The notes under the pieces: generated by a model | What the model saw: the letters and a program-made list of their open reading frames with translations, nothing else | Databases searched by the model: none | Told to the model about the DNA's origin: nothing | NCBI GenBank assembly: GCA_023213395.1 | Contig: CM041465.1 | Coordinates: 227,485,741 to 227,549,740 of the forward strand | Direction: 5' to 3' | Source: Cycas panzhihuaensis | Lineage: Eukaryota; Cycadophyta | Length of the DNA: 64,000 nucleotides | Part shown: positions 59,810 to 64,000 of the stretch, one piece after another | Layout of the letters: each line of letters opens with the position of its first letter | Numbering within the stretch: the stretch's first letter is position 1 | Translations under genes and position numbers: made by a program

Positions 59810-61180
59810 AATCAAAGGATGGGAGGAAAAGATAGTGTCTCACCTCCTGGGATAACTGACTTGTCTACTCTGGTGACTATCACCTCCTTGAGATCTCCCT
59901 CGATTGTTGGTACCTCCTCCTCATTTGGTACCACCTTGCCAATCACCTGGCCTACCGGGGCATCTCCTCCACCCTCTGCTACTACCTCTACTGTCATTGC
60001 CACTGCCTGGGCTCTCCTAACCACCCTTAGTCTCCAAACTAGTGTGTGGGGAGGGCTGCCTCTCCCTGTAGCTCGTAAGGGACCCGCCTCTCCTCCTATA
60101 GCTCCTGAAGGCCCTGCCTCACCTCTTGTGGTCTTTGATAGACCCGCCTCACCACTAGTTGCTCATGATGGGCCCACCCCATTGCCCCCATCATCACCAT
60201 CATCATCATCATCACCTCTAGGACCACCTCCTGCTTCTCCTGCTCTGCCTTCCTCATCATCATTGTTCAACCTCACTCCTCTGTATGGATTTTCCATATA
60301 GTCTACCAATGTGAGGAGGTCTAGTGATGTCGCCTCCACCGAGCACCAGGCATGTTCCTGATCCTTAGTCCTCCTAAATCGAGTCTTCCACCTGTGTACC
60401 ATGGGAGCCCACGTTGAGATAGGGTGTCGTCCTCCTACTAGTGTTACATCTCTAAAGTGGTCAAAAAACCAGCATTATAGTAGTGTACTATAGGAGAATC
60501 CCCTCTTCTTATTACTCTGATAGTGTCTAGCTAGGTGATCATGTTCACCACTACCAAGGTAGCTTAATCCATCCTCTTCTTGACCTCATATCTCCTCACT
60601 GTCTTCATCCAGCCACTGAGGATATCTCTATAGTTCTGTTTCTGGGAAATCTGGAACAAAATACCTAATGTGATCAACTTCCTCACCTGAGGAATCTGTG
60701 ATATGACCATGCTCTATACAGGTATCCCACATCTCTTCTACTTATCCTAGCCCATGAAGAACGTAGTTTCCTCCCTGTGTATTGCATTGTTGCTAGGTAA
60801 TACCCCTAGCGATACCAGAGCTCCTACTGCAGGTATGCCAAGGATCCTTCGGATATCCCCTGGTGTGATGGTAATATCCCCCACCTAGGGGAGGTGGAAT
60901 ACATGCCACTTACAATCCTAATAGATGATGATGTAAACTAGAAGACGCTGGTCTGAGGCATACTACAATGTCCTAATAACCTTCAACAAACTACATCTCC
61001 CTAGGATCCGTCAATCCCCCTAAGTCAGCATCTCGATGAAACTCATCATAGCTACACCGATGTTTTCATGGTTATCCACTGGGATAACTACCTGCCAAGC
61101 ACCTAATAATCAATCAGAATACTCCTATGACTACCTACCTACCCTCAAGTTGCCTCTCCCCTTCTACGAGCTGGGTTTGG
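59810..61180 (-). pseudogene. Antisense plant-mobile-domain-like ORF (broken)
   Basis: The minus strand, opposite to Tat-plus pol. Reading leftward from about 61140: VVIPVDNHENIG near 61080, then WHVFHLP at 60908-60888, GDITITPGDIRRILGIPAVG near 60870, and VRKLITLGILFQI near 60690. After that come a basic stretch (RWKTRFRRTKDQEHAW, 60393-60343) and a very acidic tail (DDDDDGDDGG, near 60200). The 'TFHLPWGExTITLxDVxxILGLPVxG' pattern is characteristic of the plant mobile domain (PMD) family. Several frame changes and stops occur. Antisense extra ORFs are known in plant Tat-lineage elements. The long plus-strand ORF at 59729-60301 is a Ser/Pro/Thr-rich shadow of this region. Confidence 0.55.
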
Positions 61181-61225
61181 CATCCCTTTGGGTTAATTTC
61201 CTTCATTTTCCTATTTGTAGTCTCT

Positions 61226-61268
61226 GCCCTATGCCAAACTCTACAGTACTATAGAGCTTGGTAGGGGC
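61226..61268. repeat. 43-nt imperfect palindrome
   Basis: CCAAACTCTACAG pairs with TATAGAGCTTGG, and outer GCCCTA pairs with TAGGGGC. It shares its core with the palindrome at 48858. Confidence 0.75.
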
Positions 61269-61270
61269 CC

Positions 61271-63165
61271 CATTGAGAGCCCCATAGCAAATTTCATAGC
61301 ACCGTGATCTTTGCCATGGGGCCAATCTCACTCCCTATAAAAGGGGGGGTTATACCCAGAAATCCCAAAAATATTTACCTAAATGGGCCACACTTAGGTC
61401 CACTAGGATTGGGGCTACCTAATGCCCTGGTCCTCCCTCTCTTTGGACCCAAATCGGGCCCTAGAGGATCCCAGTTCATCCTTAAAGGGCCAAAAATCAC
61501 TTAATAAAAGCATGAAATGACATTAATTTCAACTGGAAAAATGGTGTGGCTATGTGATGACCCACTCACCGGATCTGGTCTTGTTATCACCATCTTATCT
61601 CCCTGGTCTTAACGGCTATCTCCTTGCCTCCATCCAATGGCCCGATCTCCCTATGCATGCCTCTAAAGTTGGGTGGTGCTCTATTGCATAAGGAAAAGGG
61701 CTCCAAATCGATCATGAGCTCGTGAAAATGAATCTTGTTTTCGCCAAGTTTTCCTTGTATAGGCGGGGGCCCCGACAGACACCTCCTTATTTTTTCCTTC
61801 TGTGATAACCCTTGGGACCGTCTCTCTCCTCTTGTCACCTTTGCCTTTTAGGTTTGTCTCTCATTTCACCTTCGTGGCCCTCTTTTCTTTTCTCTCTTCG
61901 AGCGTATTTATGATGAGCCCTTTAGTTCATGTGAGGCCTTCCTTCTGCCTTGATTTTCATACCATCTCCAAATATGCCCATGTTTATAGTTATTTAGCTT
62001 ATTTCATCATCCTAAACCCAAATTTTCTACCTGTTCATGCCTTTGGGGCTCTCAAAGGAAGCACCCTCCCCATATGGGACTGTGCCTCACTTTCTTCAAC
62101 AATCTTTAGGATCTAAGAGGGGCCTTTTCGCCATCGTCTCCTTCCTGTCTACTAGGTCAGTCTCCTCATCCATGGGTAGCCTCATCTTTGGGTCCTCCTA
62201 CTCCTATGAACTTTATCTATAGCCACTTGAGTCTTTCGTGATTGTTTCGTCCTGTGAGTCCCTTTTTCTGGTCATTGACTGAACTGTCACTCTTTCTCCT
62301 CGTTCGCCCTATTAAGATCTCTATCCCTTCTACCATGATATTACTTATCTTCACCGATGATTGAAGTCATGGTAACCTGGGCCCTTCTGCTACCATATGG
62401 ATCCTCTATGACCCTTCCAGATATGCCTTCATATGTTCTAGAGTCTTCCTCCTCAAAGCCACCAGTAACAAAACTAAACACACATCTGTTATTGAGGCTC
62501 TTACTGATGTGCTCTGCTTCCACCGTGGACCCATCATCCTCTTCTGTGACTCCCAAGTCATTGTATCGTAGCTCACCTAGGTCAAATAGGTGCATTGCCC
62601 ATGCCTGACAGCCCTTACTTTGACTATTAGGTCCTTTTTGTCTCATTTCTCATTTCTTAACATCTGACACATCCTGTAGGATCACAATGCTGAGGCAGAT
62701 AGCCTTATTTGCCTTATCCTCAAGCATCGTCTCCTTCTTCTTAATGATCCCCCTTAAGAAACTTGTCTAGTCACCCAAGCACCCAAGTTTTAGATCATCC
62801 CTTCTTTCATATTGTGATCCGTTTGCACCTTCGAAAGATGGCTGCTAGTGAGGTAAAACTATAACAACCACCAGGTTTGTTTTCTTCACCCTACCATCTG
62901 AGCTACCCTTGGTACATAACCCTTGTTATTCTAGTACTTCTATGTACATTATTTCCACAACATTTGTTTGATTATAGTCATGTTCACTACCATTAGTTGC
63001 TCTGCATTCATATGATGGGGGTATCCCCCATCCGTTTTCTATACCCGTCAACTTTAGGATGACACATAGGCAACCCCTATGTTGTCTCTCCCTTGTCTCT
63101 TATCCATGCATCCTGCCATGATACTTGCTGTCATCCTTGACTCATACCATCATCATATTTATTGT
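61271..63165. other. Unassigned, GC-richer DNA
   Basis: No domain is recognised. Minus-strand open pieces (61838-61587 and 62646-62341) are charged and could be remnant coding, but match nothing I know. This may still be Tat-plus 3' region, or another element. Confidence 0.35.

Positions 63166-64000
<835 letters not shown>

Larger units (their letters stand above)
48265..61270 (+). mobile_element. Tat-plus: Tat-like Ty3/Gypsy element, 3' end undefined
   Basis: A plus-strand Gypsy: probable 5' LTR to about 50332, leader, gag from 51664, protease, a long acidic linker, RT, RNase H and integrase ending at 58308. A 3' region follows with an antisense plant-mobile-domain-like ORF. The pol motifs (VSNIVPVAKKNGTIRICIDF, FGLKNVDATYQRAMQ) fit the Tat lineage. 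Its integrase resembles that of Tat-minus, which lies in the opposite orientation. No 3' LTR was found, so the right end is arbitrary. Confidence 0.8.

Noticed and set aside
59729-60301. 190-codon plus-strand ORF, Ser/Pro/Thr-rich
   Set aside because: Low-complexity reading opposite the acidic, Gly-rich tail of the antisense PMD-like ORF; no domain and no gene structure.

Overview
This window is repeat-rich nuclear DNA of a seed plant: AT-rich, with no intact host gene, and almost entirely dead retrotransposons nested in one another. The evidence is plant-type Ty1/Copia and Ty3/Gypsy gag-pol readings (including Gypsy elements that look like the plant Tat lineage), an L1-type LINE fragment, tRNA-Met-type primer binding sites and 5-bp target-site duplications (TSDs). 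The sequence does not fix a species. I saw no tRNA, rRNA, CRISPR or bacterial-type gene.

Left part (1-30.1 kb). A minus-strand LINE fragment lies at about 1.2-3.7 kb. A large minus-strand Gypsy element ('Gypsy1') runs from about 5.37 to 29.69 kb, with LTRs that carry a 29-bp-period repeat. It appears to have inserted into an older Copia-type LTR, whose halves sit at 5.30-5.37 and 29.70-30.14 kb. Gypsy1's RT gene is split by a plus-strand Copia ('Copia-B', 10674-19404, TSD cttca). Copia-B was itself hit by two solo LTRs of one family in opposite orientations (13116-13776, TSD catca; 15387-15874, TSD gcatg). Gypsy1's right LTR is split by a complete plus-strand Copia of that same family ('Copia-A', 24179-29520, TSD aatac). 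Copia-A's gag-pol is still one uninterrupted frame of about 1,305 codons, broken only by 20 in-frame stops.

Middle part (30-48.3 kb). A complete minus-strand Copia ('Copia-C', 32575-37634, TSD gtagt) sits in what may be the LTR of a minus-strand Tat-like Gypsy ('Tat-minus'). Tat-minus keeps part of its RNase H, its integrase, a separate archaeal-type RNase H ORF, and a 3' region with an array of small hairpins whose stems co-vary. It is cut at about 43.35 kb by the gag end of another minus-strand Copia ('Copia-E', LTR 47990-48264). Copia-E's long leader holds tandem repeats and a piece of what looks like a captured host gene (PDDEXK_6/DUF506-like).

Right part (48.3-64 kb). A plus-strand Tat-like Gypsy ('Tat-plus') has a 5' LTR at about 48.3-50.3 kb, gag at 51.66 kb and pol ending at 58308. 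Downstream, on the antisense strand, is a degenerate plant-mobile-domain-like ORF. I found no 3' LTR before the window ends in a TA/CA/GTAT microsatellite (63.17-64.0 kb).

Nothing here is expected to make a functional protein. The value lies in the dated nesting, in decay that is mostly C-to-T type, and in several structured or extra-ORF regions of the elements.
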